From contig SVHD01000008.1 in the NCBI GenBank assembly GCA_015056015.1, positions 1 to 64,000 of the forward strand: DNA of 64,000 bases, given 5' to 3'. Below the pieces are notes generated by a model, which saw only the letters and a program-made list of their open reading frames with translations, was not told the DNA's origin and did not search any database. Positions within the stretch are counted from its first letter, which is position 1. Every line of letters starts with the position of its first letter. The translations under genes and the position numbers were made by a program. Shown here piece after piece: positions 27,001 through 35,642 of this stretch. The stretch comes from Clostridiales bacterium (GTDB taxonomy: Bacteria; Bacillota; Clostridia; Christensenellales; Aristaeellaceae).

Positions 27001-29132
27001 GCAATGCCACCAAGATCCGCATGATCAACAAGCGGAATACCCGGGTTTGGGTTTATGAATCCGAAACCGTGGACGGGGAAAAATGGTATCGGGTTTGCAT
27101 TGACGGCACCGATGGCTATCTGATGGCGGATTATGTGGATCTGCTCAGCGAATACGAAAGCCAGCAGATTCAGAATCAGCTGCCTTCCCCCATGCCCGTG
27201 CGCACCCCCGCCCCCACCGAAACCCTCATTCCCACCCTGGCGCCTACCCTGATTCCCACCGATACCCCTGCGCCCACGGCCTCCCCCACCCCCGTTCCTT
27301 ACCGGGGCTATGCCGTCACTCAGTGGCAGACCGCCCTGCGCACCGGGGTCAGCCAGACGGATGAAAGCATTCTGGAAATGCTTTCCGCCGATACGCTGGT
27401 GTATATTTCCGGGCAGACCTATGTGGATGGCGCGGCCTGGTCCTCTGCCCAGGCGGTCAAGAGCGGCAATCTGGGCTTCATTCCCCATGAAGCCTTGCGC
27501 CTGATCACCAATGAAGAGGCCCGCATTTATCTGGACAGCATGCAGCCCTCCCAGTCCATGACCGCCACCCCCGTGCCCGAGCAGGTATACGGCTATGCCA
27601 TGACGGTGGGCGATGGGGTGCCCATGCGCGCCTTCCCCGATACCAATGCGGAAATCATGATGCTTTTGCCCTATGCAGCGGTGGCGGATGTGCGTGGCCA
27701 GAGCTATGCTGGCGGCACCACCTGGCATATGGTGCAGTATAACGGCATGTGGGGCTTCATCCGCGAGGATCAGATGCGTATTCTCAGCCCGCAGGAAAGC
27801 ATGGAATATGAAAATTCCCTGTACGGCGGCACGCCTACCCCCTCTCCTGCCCCCACCCCCGAACCTGTTACCCAGAACAGCCTTTCCAGCTACGGCCATG
27901 TGCAGAGCAACAGCGGAAAAGTGAATCTGCGCGCCCAGCCCAGCACGGAATCTGCCCGGCTGCGGCTGCTGGATAATTACGCCTTCGCCCTGGTTATGGG
28001 CACCATTACCAATGACGAAGGCATCTGGTATCATGTCAGCCAGGCCGGCACGGAAGGCTATGTCCACGGGGATTACTTCAAGGTGCTCTCCCTTGGCGAA
28101 CTGACCAATTTCCTCCAGAGCGATGAATATCAGAACGCCAACAGCGGCACCACCTCCTCCCAGCCCAGCAACAGCACCCAGCTGCAGCCCGTGGAGGATT
28201 TCAACCAGAATGTGTGGCAGAATCCCAGCATTTCCTATGAGCCCTTCAATCCCTATCTGACCCCCACCCCCGATCCGGAAAAGCTGCCTACCCACACCCC
28301 CGTTCCCACCAGCACCGCCGTCCCCAGCCCCACCCCTGATTTCGCATTGGTCGGGCCCATGGGCGCCATTACCACCCCTGCCCCCACCACCAAGACCGGC
28401 GGCTCTGCCTGGCCCTGGGTGCTGCTGGGATTGGCGGCGGTGGGTGCAGGCGGCGCATACTATGCCTATACCCTGCATCGGCAGAATGAACGGCGGCGGC
28501 AGGCCGTGCGCGCCCAGCAGGCCCGTCAGGCCCGGGCAGCCGCCCAGCAGCCCCAGATGCGGGCCGCCCAGAATAATCCCTCCCAGGTAAGCCAGGCCAC
28601 CCGCGCCTATCAGAATCAGAATGCCGCGCCCTTCATGCCGCCCCAGAGCGGCGCGCCCCGGCCCACGGTGCCCCAGCAGGGCGTTCCCTCCGGCACGGGC
28701 CGCTTCCAGCCGGTGCAGCAGAATGGAAGCGGCAATACCGGCAGAATTCCCGTGCAGCAAAGCGTCAGCAGCGGCACCGGGCGCTTCCAGCCCGTGCAGC
28801 CCCCTGCCGCCCCTGCCGGCAAGGTGGCCCCCACCACCAACCCCTATCGGCCTGTCAGCCAGCGCCAGATTCAGGAATATCAGGCGCGGACGCAAAACAC
28901 CCCGGCTGCGCCGGTCCGGCCCGAAACCCAGGCCTATCAGCCCGTGCCAAAGCAGGCCTCCGAAACCGTAGCCTATAAGCCCGTTTCCGCGCCCAATGAA
29001 ACCACCGCCTATAAGCCGGTGCAGCGCGATGAAACCACGGCCTATTCCCCTGCTGCGCCCATCGCCGCTACGCATCAGCGGCAGCGCCGTTCCGAACGCC
29101 ATCGGAATCAGGATGGAGAAAACAACCAGTGA
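24033..29132 (+). CDS. giant surface protein: MucBP-like repeats, five SH3b domains, membrane helix, cytoplasmic tail
   Basis: 1699 aa. Signal peptide (GISLLLACLLLLTPLCGVAE). Four 76-residue MucBP-like repeats (about residues 160-463; DVTIRYVDESWNQIATPNSQ), the first three nearly identical even in DNA. A TEIPTEAPT linker (464-526), four or five diverged MucBP-like modules (530-845), then five SH3b domains (about 869, 969, 1091, 1187, 1285) of the type VNLRAQPSTESARLRLL, with proline/threonine linkers. One membrane helix (WVLLGLAAVGAGGAYYAY, about 1460-1480) and a 220-residue inside tail rich in Q, A and P with GTGRFQPVQ and TAYKPV repeats. No LPxTG. Start: AAGGAGG before ATG 24033. Likely binds cell wall or mucus; inference. 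Confidence 0.85.
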   Translation: MIYVFKKNFRRGISLLLACLLLLTPLCGVAEMMGGNAFSLSLQWTDAQGNPMTVMANPIAYSGYENAYWAQVPPDAPLDGLMLQIADLSNAYPYFSVPSGSVLTGVMDAGFSLTDSTPIEIQSYTADNQPGPLLYLYISTLAPQPDVPVLLPTDAPVIVEPVDVTIRYVDESWNQIATPNSQRVEEGTWPVFAAPFDLPANYELNGDNFQNVTVDMNGANPAEVVFVYRYVAPPVEPVDVTIRYVDESWNQIATPNSQRVEEGTWPVFAAPFDLPENYELNGDNFQNVTVDMNGANPAEVVFVYRYVAPPVEPVDVTIRYVDESWNQIATPNSQRVEEGTWPVFAAPSDLPANYELNGDNFQNVTVDMNGANPAEVVFVYRYVAPPVQPVDVTIRYVDEMGYDIATPTTQHIEEGTWAIYPEPVDLPQYFELNGEGFQNVTVDMNGANPAQVIFSYRYNPPATEIPTPAPTEIPTEVPTEIPTQAPTEIPTEAPTQIPTEAPTEVPTEIPTQIPTEIPTEAPTQEPVLMPVRIPVLYLDVMSGMPVASETEAWCEVGKTTPVYPNPTDLLSHYVLVSEPYMDVIVDAYGQTNVGQIAFLYQYMEPETEIPVPTATPEPVIVRVQYLNEEGLPIAEEQQIPCEYGERIISPNPAQLPADYELISDANIPVLINEYGASVNPVAFIYRYSPSVPAPKIALVSVKYLNPYGESFYAYTETCVEGAENLISVDWGRVNAGSGYRLVSAESVKISVDANGVATPAEVIFQFGNELQAEITVYYKDAITGEDVAAPQVMPCFEGNNIVEAMPVNLREGYTLLGESTQQVILSADGALNPPQVIFFYQAPATPSPDPGTPTPLPATPTPPPVDTHLDSFCYPQGDSINFRSSPTTEEKSNIIGKVSRSDLAHIVGSIVNNKNELWYAVEINGQMGYLKETVVRVLTDAEIAALFNYTLAPTQVPTPSPAPIPDGAAIDRWAVTNKDSLNFRSAPKVSNATKIRMINKRNTRVWVYESETVDGEKWYRVCIDGTDGYLMADYVDLLSEYESQQIQNQLPSPMPVRTPAPTETLIPTLAPTLIPTDTPAPTASPTPVPYRGYAVTQWQTALRTGVSQTDESILEMLSADTLVYISGQTYVDGAAWSSAQAVKSGNLGFIPHEALRLITNEEARIYLDSMQPSQSMTATPVPEQVYGYAMTVGDGVPMRAFPDTNAEIMMLLPYAAVADVRGQSYAGGTTWHMVQYNGMWGFIREDQMRILSPQESMEYENSLYGGTPTPSPAPTPEPVTQNSLSSYGHVQSNSGKVNLRAQPSTESARLRLLDNYAFALVMGTITNDEGIWYHVSQAGTEGYVHGDYFKVLSLGELTNFLQSDEYQNANSGTTSSQPSNSTQLQPVEDFNQNVWQNPSISYEPFNPYLTPTPDPEKLPTHTPVPTSTAVPSPTPDFALVGPMGAITTPAPTTKTGGSAWPWVLLGLAAVGAGGAYYAYTLHRQNERRRQAVRAQQARQARAAAQQPQMRAAQNNPSQVSQATRAYQNQNAAPFMPPQSGAPRPTVPQQGVPSGTGRFQPVQQNGSGNTGRIPVQQSVSSGTGRFQPVQPPAAPAGKVAPTTNPYRPVSQRQIQEYQARTQNTPAAPVRPETQAYQPVPKQASETVAYKPVSAPNETTAYKPVQRDETTAYSPAAPIAATHQRQRRSERHRNQDGENNQ
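24510..25421 (+). repeat. four tandem 228-bp coding repeats
   Basis: Units begin at 24510, 24738, 24966 and 25194, exactly 228 bp (76 codons) apart. Units 1-3 are nearly identical at DNA level; unit 4 is diverged. Recombination here could change the repeat number in frame. Confidence 0.9.
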
Positions 29133-29143
29133 TGCATCTCCAC

Positions 29144-29174
29144 ACGGGGCTGGAAAGGCATCTTCCAGCCCCGT
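29144..29174 (+). promoter_or_regulatory. stem-loop between surface-protein gene and CHAP gene
   Basis: Perfect 12-bp stem ACGGGGCTGGAA/TTCCAGCCCCGT with a 7-nt loop, not followed by a T-run. It may act as an RNA-processing or partial-termination element in a shared transcript. Confidence 0.5.
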
Positions 29175-29209
29175 CTTCCAATCATCTTGAGGAAGGAGTC
29201 TCCCCGCCC

Positions 29210-30148
29210 ATGCGATTGATCCGTCTGATTGCCTTGCTGCTGTGCCTTGCGCTGTTTGCATCCGCCGCCCTGGCAGAACCGGCTTCCCCCGATCCCTCCG
29301 CCCTGCCCGCGCAGGCGGAGGAAAAAATCATCCCCCCGCTCCATCAGCCCCCTGAATATGTGGATTGGCTGCTCCAGATCGCCCGGAAGGAAATCGGCTA
29401 TACCGAAGATCGCAGCGGCGTGACCAAATATGGCACCTGGGCCGGCTATCCCACGGCGGAATGGTGCGCGGAATTCTTATGCTGGTGCGTCCATCAGGTG
29501 GACAAGCAATACGGCACCAGCCTGCTCAATGCCACCTATCCCAATTATTCCGGCACCAATGTGGGCCGGGATTGGTTCATCGCCCAGGGCCGCTATATCG
29601 CAAGGAAGGCCAATATCCCCAACTGGGGCTCCCAATGGTTTTCCGGTGAAAGCGTCGCCATGGAAAAAAACGGCTATATCCCCCTGCCCGGGGATTGGGT
29701 TTTCTTTTCCACCAATGCCACCGGGGATACCACCCATGTGGCCATGGTGGAATATTGCAGTTATGATGAATTCGGCGATGTGCAGATCCATGTGATCGAG
29801 GGCAATAATCCCTCCTCCGTGGCCAGAAAAACCTATCCCATCAATTATTGGGCCATCCTGGGCTATGGCACGGTCTATGATCTGGCCGATGTGGTGATGC
29901 GCTTTGGCAATGATGGGGAAAAGGTGAAAAATCTGCAAGGGGAATTGGTGCAGGCAGGGCTGCTGGACGCCCAGTATGTCACCGGCCGCTACGGCAGCAT
30001 CACCACCCAGGCCATCAAGGATTTCCAGAAAAAAATGGGCCTGAATCCCAGCGGCATCGCCAATCATGAAACCCAGCTGAAATTGCATGAATACGTGGTG
30101 GAATTATCCAAGCAAAATCCGGAAAACTGGGTTGTGGATGGGGAATAA
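29210..30148 (+). CDS. secreted CHAP-like cysteine peptidase/amidase with peptidoglycan-binding domain
   Basis: 312 aa. Signal peptide (LIALLLCLALFASAALA). The CHAP/NlpC-like domain has the catalytic Cys in TAEWCAEFLCWCVHQ (about residue 86) and the His in DTTHVAMVEY, followed by IEGNNPSSVARKTYP. The C-terminal 60 residues are a PG_binding_1 repeat (VKNLQGELVQAGLLD..YGSITTQAIKDFQKKMGL). Predicted cell-wall hydrolase, probably co-expressed with the giant SH3 protein upstream. AAGGAG lies 11 nt before ATG 29210. Confidence 0.87.
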   Translation: MRLIRLIALLLCLALFASAALAEPASPDPSALPAQAEEKIIPPLHQPPEYVDWLLQIARKEIGYTEDRSGVTKYGTWAGYPTAEWCAEFLCWCVHQVDKQYGTSLLNATYPNYSGTNVGRDWFIAQGRYIARKANIPNWGSQWFSGESVAMEKNGYIPLPGDWVFFSTNATGDTTHVAMVEYCSYDEFGDVQIHVIEGNNPSSVARKTYPINYWAILGYGTVYDLADVVMRFGNDGEKVKNLQGELVQAGLLDAQYVTGRYGSITTQAIKDFQKKMGLNPSGIANHETQLKLHEYVVELSKQNPENWVVDGE

Positions 30149-30233
30149 GCGAGCCTGGCAGGAATTTTTCAATTGTTGTCGAATATAAAAAGGATTCAAT
30201 TTTCCCATTTTTACTCCAAAGGGGAGTGAGACC

Positions 30234-31691
30234 ATGCGCGATATGGTGCTGGTGCTGAATTTTGATGATATTTCCAGCCGTGCGGTAACCAGAAAGCTGC
30301 GTTCCGAGCGGATCCTTTGCAAGATTGTTCCCGGGGATATTTCCCTGGAGGAAATTCAGGCGCAGGATCCCTCCGGCCTTTTGCTGGCCGGCAGCACTGC
30401 CGGGGAAGCGCCCCTGGGCCTGGATGGGCGGATTATGCAATCCGGATTGCCCATTCTGGCGCTTGGCGACGCCGCCGCGCTGCTGCTTTCCGCCCTGGAG
30501 GGCACGCCCGGGGAAAAGACCATTGAAGGGGCGGTCGCCCCGCTGCAATATGCCCGCGTTCCGCTGTTGGAAGATCTGGAGGACGGGGAACGCTATATCT
30601 CCTGTGCCCGGGATTTTACCCTGCCGGAACTGGTGGATCCCATCTGCCGGTCGGGGGATATCATCATCGGCTTTGCCCACGAAAGCCTGCCGCTTTTCGG
30701 GCTGCAATTTGAAGTGGAGCAGAATGACCCGGAAGGATCTCTGCTGCTGCGGAATTTCGCCCTTTCCATCTGCCATTGCACCACCTGGTGGGATGACGAC
30801 GCCTTTGTGGCCCGGGCAGTGGAGGAAATTGACCGGGTGGTTGGGGACGGCACCGCCGTCTGCGCCATGACCGGCGGGGTGGATAGCGGCGTCAGCGCGC
30901 TGCTGGCCTATAAAGCTTTGGGCAGCCGCCTCAAATGCATCTTTGTGGATACCGGCCTTTTGCGTGCCCAGGAAGGTGATAATTTCATCGCCTTCTATCG
31001 GGATACCATCGGCATGGATATTACCCGGGTCTATGCCCAGGATCGCTTCCTTTCCGTGCTGCGGGGCATTGAGGATCCCCAGGAAAAACGCCGGGTCATC
31101 GGCGAAACCATCCAGCAGATTCTGCGGGAAGAAAAAGAAAAGCTGGGGATATTTGACGCTGCCATCAGCGGCACCAGCTTCCACGATATCATGTTCAATC
31201 AGCAAAGCGGCCCGCGCCCGGCGCTAAGCAATTCCATTCCGGTGATCGAGCCGGTACGGGAATTATTCAAGGATGAAATCCGCCGCATCGGCGATTATCT
31301 GGGCATTCCTGCGGCCCTGATTGCCCAGCAGCCCTTCCCCGGCAGCGGCCTTGCCCTGCGGATTTTAGGGGAAGTGACCCTGGAAAGACTGCAGACCCTG
31401 CGGGCGGTGGACGCCATTTTCTGCGATGAGCTTCAGCAAGCCGGCCTGACCAAACGCCTGTGGCAATATTTTGCCGTGCTCTGCCCCATGCCCGGGGATG
31501 AGCAGGGGGCGGTCATCTGTCTGCGCTCCGTTCAATCCGCCAGCGACAGCGGCCAGGCCTATGCAGCCCGGCTGCCCTATGACGTGGTGGAAGCCGTGGT
31601 GGAAAAAGCCATGGAACAGCGGCCCGAGGTGCGCCGCGTGGTTTACGATCTTACGCCCAGCCGCAGCTATACCGGCGTGGAATGGCAATGA
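30234..31691 (+). CDS. divergent GuaA-like protein with a degenerate glutaminase domain
   Basis: 485 aa, laid out like GMP synthase: class-I glutamine amidotransferase domain (1-180), ATP pyrophosphatase (195-360) and GuaA dimer domain (365-485). The glutaminase cysteine loop (normally GxCxG) reads LALGDAAALL, and the His/Glu motif (QFHPE) reads LQFEVEQ, so the C-H-E triad is gone. The P-loop is TGGVDSGVS instead of SGGVDSS. PFPGSGLALRILGEVT and EPVRELFKDEIRRIG remain GuaA-like, while the GDxRTY and KPPATIEWE ends are altered. It may use free ammonia, or be a paralogue with another substrate. Confidence 0.8.
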   Translation: MRDMVLVLNFDDISSRAVTRKLRSERILCKIVPGDISLEEIQAQDPSGLLLAGSTAGEAPLGLDGRIMQSGLPILALGDAAALLLSALEGTPGEKTIEGAVAPLQYARVPLLEDLEDGERYISCARDFTLPELVDPICRSGDIIIGFAHESLPLFGLQFEVEQNDPEGSLLLRNFALSICHCTTWWDDDAFVARAVEEIDRVVGDGTAVCAMTGGVDSGVSALLAYKALGSRLKCIFVDTGLLRAQEGDNFIAFYRDTIGMDITRVYAQDRFLSVLRGIEDPQEKRRVIGETIQQILREEKEKLGIFDAAISGTSFHDIMFNQQSGPRPALSNSIPVIEPVRELFKDEIRRIGDYLGIPAALIAQQPFPGSGLALRILGEVTLERLQTLRAVDAIFCDELQQAGLTKRLWQYFAVLCPMPGDEQGAVICLRSVQSASDSGQAYAARLPYDVVEAVVEKAMEQRPEVRRVVYDLTPSRSYTGVEWQ

Positions 31692-31720
31692 GGCAATGAA
31701 ACAAAAGCAAGGGGAATAAT

Positions 31721-32521
31721 ATGCGAATTACCCATCCGCAGGCGCCCTTTCAGGGAGTAGCGCCCGAGAATGTATTTTTTGTAGCCAACGATCAGCAAAT
31801 TCAGCTGGGCACGGGCTATGTGATCATGTTTTACCAGGGAGAAATGTATCCTGAGCGTCCTGCCCATCTCTTTATTCAGATGGATGCCCAGCCCTCCGCC
31901 CGGGCGCTGATGTATGGCGCGCTGCTGGCCCGGGCCGAGCAATTGCGGGCCCAGACCCCCAATCTTCCCGCCCGGCTTTATGCCCAGGTGGCGCCGGAGA
32001 ATCTGGAAATGCTGCAGTTCTATGAAAAATGCGGCCTGCGCAATGATGATGGGGAGGATCTTTTCCGCTTCCCCCTGCCCCCGGGCGTGGCCCAGGCCCC
32101 CATGGGGATGCAGTTTGCCTCCGTGCCGCTGCAGGATGAGGCGTCCCAGAATGCTTTCCTCAATCGCATCAACGCCCATCGCATTCAGCCCATTACCCGG
32201 GATTATCTGCAGCTCTGGCAGCAACAGCAGCATTTCATGGCCCTGGGCTTCTATCGCGGGGGCCAGCCCATCTGCGAAACCATCATCACCGGCACCGGCG
32301 CCAACGCCACCCTGCTGATGATCTATACCCGCTCTGATTTCCGCCGCCAGGGCCTGGCCAAGCAATTGCTGGGCGCGGCCTCGGCGCTGCTTAAGGAGCG
32401 GGGCGTTACCCAGGTATATACCCATATCTTCCGCCGGAATGCGCCCCAGGCCGCCTTGATGAAGCATCTCAACGGCGCTTTCGTCCGCACCGTCACCGCC
32501 CTGCCGGGCCTGGATCTGTAA
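31721..32521 (+). CDS. GNAT-family acetyltransferase, two-domain
   Basis: 266 aa. The C-terminal GNAT domain carries the acetyl-CoA loop YTRSDFRRQGLAKQLLG, then VTQVYTHIFRRNAPQAAL. The N-terminal half has the remains of a second GNAT fold ending at LQFYEKCGLRNDDG. The gene begins 29 nt after the GuaA-like gene, so the two probably share a transcript. Substrate unknown. Confidence 0.82.
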   Translation: MRITHPQAPFQGVAPENVFFVANDQQIQLGTGYVIMFYQGEMYPERPAHLFIQMDAQPSARALMYGALLARAEQLRAQTPNLPARLYAQVAPENLEMLQFYEKCGLRNDDGEDLFRFPLPPGVAQAPMGMQFASVPLQDEASQNAFLNRINAHRIQPITRDYLQLWQQQQHFMALGFYRGGQPICETIITGTGANATLLMIYTRSDFRRQGLAKQLLGAASALLKERGVTQVYTHIFRRNAPQAALMKHLNGAFVRTVTALPGLDL

Positions 32522-32539
32522 ATTTGATATCAGGATTTT

Positions 32540-32598
32540 CTGGGGGAACCATTCTTTGAAGCCAAAGAATGGTTCCCCCAGTCCCTCTCCAAGAAAGC
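32540..32598 (+). repeat. palindromic element copy c
   Basis: Perfect 19-bp stem CTGGGGGAACCATTCTTTG, loop AAGC, then TCCCTCTCCAAGAAAGC. It starts 18 nt after the GNAT gene and is co-oriented. Confidence 0.85.
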
Positions 32599-32680
32599 TG
32601 CATTCAATTTTTCTTCCCCTTCCAGTCTTCTTCAATGCCCGTGTAACGTATAAGTGAGGGCTTTTTTTATTGCAATTTTC

Positions 32681-32709
32681 TTGTTATCTGTATCATGAGA
32701 TGCTATAAT
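32681..32709 (+). promoter_or_regulatory. sigma-A promoter of the secreted CxxC/SH3 protein
   Basis: TTGTTA (32681-32686), 17-bp spacer, TATAAT (32704-32709); AGAGGGG then precedes ATG 32742. Confidence 0.75.
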
Positions 32710-32741
32710 GGAAGTATCGAAAATCGAGAGGGGAATTTTGT

Positions 32742-35039
32742 ATGCGTTCGTTGGCAAATCGTTTTCTTTGTCTTTTCATGGCTGTTTTGCTGGGCGTCAG
32801 CGTGCTGCCCGTCCATTCCCATGCCCGCGCAGCGGAATACTGCGCCAATTGCGGCAACATGGGCGAAACAACAAGTATCGCCGGCCAGACCCTGTATTAT
32901 AATATGGCCAGCGGCAATCACTGCAAATGGGTGGGTACCGTCAAAAAATTCAGCTGCTGCGGCTACACCATCGCCCAAAAGCGCGATTCCGAGACCTACG
33001 AGCCCCATTCCTTCAACAGCAGCGGCGTTTGCGTATGCGGCGCGAAGGGAACGCCTTCGGCACCCAAGCCCTGCGATCACGGCGGCACCCTGGTATACGA
33101 TTATGAATACAAAACCACGTATTCCTATGCGCAGTATTCCGCTTCTCAGCACATCAAATATACCATCGGGCGGGATATCTGTCCCTGCGGCGCGGTGGTG
33201 AATGAAAGCAAATGGGAATCCTACGAAAATCATTCCTACTTCGGCGATAAATGCAGCCAGTGCGGCGCTTCCAAGGGCGGCGGAAGCGGAAGCACCCAGG
33301 TGCCCCCCACTGCCACCCCTGCGCCCGAAGGCAACGCCTGCAATCATCAGACGTTTGAGCAGGTGCTTTCCACCCATTATCTGCCCTCCACGGCAGAGCG
33401 CCACACGGTTCGCAAAACCGTGCTGATCGCCTGCAAATGCGGGCAGATCAACCGGCAGGAAACCAAAAACCAGGTAGCTTTGCATGAATTCGACGGAAAC
33501 GGCCTTTGCAAATGCGGCTATCAGCAGGGGGCGGCTGTGCCCACCCCCGCGCCCGGCCAGGAAACGGTGACCCCGATTCCCTCCCATCGCTATCTTCTTT
33601 CCCTGACCGACGCCCAGTATTATACCGGGGAAAATCATGAAAAAATCCCCTATGTCACCGAAGGGGATGTGCGTTCCGTATACGTCACCGATCTGGATTC
33701 CCCCGATGATCTGCGGAATCTGGCCGCTGCCGATCTGCACATCGAAACCAATGAAAACTGCAGCAATACGGGCCTGATGATCAATTTCCATACCGCCGGC
33801 GGCGCGAAAATTTATCTGGTGCGCACCAGCACCGGGGAACGCCTGGCCACGCTGACGGTGGGCGTTACCGTGCTGCTGGTAGAGGATTCCAGCTGGCACT
33901 ATGAGGATTTCTATACCAATATCGTGCAGCTGAAGGATATGGAAAGCATCAACTGGAAAAGCAAAAGCCTGCGGGTGGCCCGGAATGTATTCATCAATGA
34001 TTTTGAGATGGATAACCACACCGTGAAATTCGAGGCCTACAACGGCAGCACCATGATTTACGCCGTGGTTTCCTACGATGAAAACGGCAACGAAATTGAG
34101 CGGAAATATATCGAGGGCTATGACGCCACCACCGGCATGATCGAAAGCGCCGCCAAAACCTTCTGGGCCACCGGTCGCATTTTCGATACCAAAATGGGCA
34201 ATGACGCTGACACCAAGCAGACCAACGTGGAATTGCTTACCATCCCCGGCGGGGAAATCCGCTTTCTCCAGCCCGATGAAGATATCGATCTGTGGGCCAT
34301 CAATTTTGCCGAATTGCTGATCCGTTCTCTGGATGTAATGAAATCCTATCAGAATCTGGCTTCCGAAGTGGATATTGATATGGTGGAAGAACTAATCAAA
34401 AAGCTGACCAAAGAAGAGGTCGGCGAAATTGCGAAAAATATTCTGATCCGGCAATACGGCACGCCGGAATTGCTGAAGGCCGCCTTTGTTGACGGCTATC
34501 TGTTCAAGGAATTTTTCAACAGCCAGAATCTGCTGGATCTCTATATCAAGGATTTTTCCTTCAGTCTGCTTGAGCACGCCCAGAAGCTGGGCATTGCCCT
34601 GGTCAAGGAAACCGTCTCTGCCCTGGAGGATGTGGCCCTGCTGGCCCTGGCCGGCGCATCCGGCGGCACCACGCTGGTGATCAATCGTCTGCTGGATGGC
34701 GCCCAGCTGCTGGCGGACGGCGTGGAGCTGGATCGCCTGATGCACGATTTCAACGCCTGCATGCAGGGCGAGGATTACGTGGGCCTCGATTCCATCGTGC
34801 TTCCCCTGGAAGATTACGATGCTGAGGCTGCCCCGGTCTATGGCGCGCCCACCGGCCTTGCCACCGTCCGCACCGGCCCCGGCACCCATTATAATGTGCT
34901 GGGCGTTGCCAGTCCCAAGGAAGCCCTGGTGATCCTGGATACGGTTCCCGGCGAAGATACCTTCAAGCCCTGGTATAAGGTGCGCTTCAACGGGCAGATC
35001 GGCTATGTTTCCTCCGGCATGATGGAAATCTGGGATTGA
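32742..35039 (+). CDS. large secreted protein with CxxC knuckles and a C-terminal SH3b domain
   Basis: 765 aa. Signal peptide (FLCLFMAVLLGVSVLPVHSHARA). Residues 30-265 hold repeated cysteine knuckles such as CANCGNMG, CVCGAKG, CPCGAVV, CSQCGASKG, CKCGQI and CKCGYQ, each preceded by aromatic/His residues; these look like small zinc ribbons. A PT-rich linker, a beta domain with an Ig-like SVYVTDLDSPDDL region and a helical domain (about 520-680) follow. The end is an SH3b domain (ATVRTGPGTHYNVLG, about 705-765). The role of the secreted ribbons is unknown. Confidence 0.8.
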   Translation: MRSLANRFLCLFMAVLLGVSVLPVHSHARAAEYCANCGNMGETTSIAGQTLYYNMASGNHCKWVGTVKKFSCCGYTIAQKRDSETYEPHSFNSSGVCVCGAKGTPSAPKPCDHGGTLVYDYEYKTTYSYAQYSASQHIKYTIGRDICPCGAVVNESKWESYENHSYFGDKCSQCGASKGGGSGSTQVPPTATPAPEGNACNHQTFEQVLSTHYLPSTAERHTVRKTVLIACKCGQINRQETKNQVALHEFDGNGLCKCGYQQGAAVPTPAPGQETVTPIPSHRYLLSLTDAQYYTGENHEKIPYVTEGDVRSVYVTDLDSPDDLRNLAAADLHIETNENCSNTGLMINFHTAGGAKIYLVRTSTGERLATLTVGVTVLLVEDSSWHYEDFYTNIVQLKDMESINWKSKSLRVARNVFINDFEMDNHTVKFEAYNGSTMIYAVVSYDENGNEIERKYIEGYDATTGMIESAAKTFWATGRIFDTKMGNDADTKQTNVELLTIPGGEIRFLQPDEDIDLWAINFAELLIRSLDVMKSYQNLASEVDIDMVEELIKKLTKEEVGEIAKNILIRQYGTPELLKAAFVDGYLFKEFFNSQNLLDLYIKDFSFSLLEHAQKLGIALVKETVSALEDVALLALAGASGGTTLVINRLLDGAQLLADGVELDRLMHDFNACMQGEDYVGLDSIVLPLEDYDAEAAPVYGAPTGLATVRTGPGTHYNVLGVASPKEALVILDTVPGEDTFKPWYKVRFNGQIGYVSSGMMEIWD

Positions 35040-35051
35040 TAACAAAAAATG

Positions 35052-35078
35052 AAAAGAGGCCTTCCCGGCCTCTTTTTT
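35052..35078. terminator. bidirectional terminator
   Basis: Stem AAAAGAGGCC/GGCCTCTTTT, loop TTCCC, flanked by A- and T-runs. It separates the convergent CxxC/SH3 gene (+) and the coiled-coil gene (-). Confidence 0.85.
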
Positions 35079-35553
35079 ATTTCAGCGTAATCATGGTACG
35101 GAAATTATTCGCCGGGCCTTCAAGTAAATTTCGTTCCCGGGGCAGGGGCGCTGCCTCCGGGGCGGCAGGAAGGCGCTCTTCCTCCGGCAAGGGCTGCTGA
35201 AAAATGGAGTCTTTTTCCTCCTGCGCTGTCGCTGCGCCTGAAAAAAGCTGGGCATAAATTCCCTGCAGCAGCCCGGGGAAATCCATCTGCTTTCCCGTAT
35301 CCTTCGGCGCAGAGAATTCCGTTTCCAATTCTCTCTTTTCCTTCAGCAGCGCCTGCTTTTCCATTTGCCATTTTTCCTTTTCCGCTTGCAATTCCTTTTC
35401 CGTCTGCTCAAATAATGTTTTGAGCACCCCCGCCCGGCGCTCCACCGCATTTTTTTCCGCTGCCACGGCTTCATACTGGTCATACAGCCCATACAGCAGC
35501 ACGGCCTCAGCCAGAATCAGCGCCCACAGCAGCATCAGCGTAATTTTTCTCAT
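35077..35553 (-). CDS. membrane-anchored coiled-coil protein
   Basis: 158 aa, not recognised. One N-terminal helix (ITLMLLWALILAEAVLLYGL) is followed by a coiled coil of about 60 residues (YEAVAAEKNAVERRAGVLKT to LLKEKRELETE) and a proline/glutamate-rich tail. AAAGGAGG is 7 nt before ATG 35553; the upstream ATGs are less well placed. The layout resembles divisome or spore-coat helper proteins, but no family is clear. Confidence 0.65.
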   Translation of the reverse strand: MRKITLMLLWALILAEAVLLYGLYDQYEAVAAEKNAVERRAGVLKTLFEQTEKELQAEKEKWQMEKQALLKEKRELETEFSAPKDTGKQMDFPGLLQGIYAQLFSGAATAQEEKDSIFQQPLPEEERLPAAPEAAPLPRERNLLEGPANNFRTMITLK

Positions 35554-35642
35554 TTCCATGCCTCCTTTTCCTCCCATAGCATAAATTGACCCGCTTTGCA
35601 GCAAAATATGCTCGTCAGCCCATTAAAAAGGAGGAACATTTC

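Noticed and set aside
26781-29261. 826-aa minus ORF
   Set aside because: Antisense shadow of the SH3 and tail regions of the giant surface protein.
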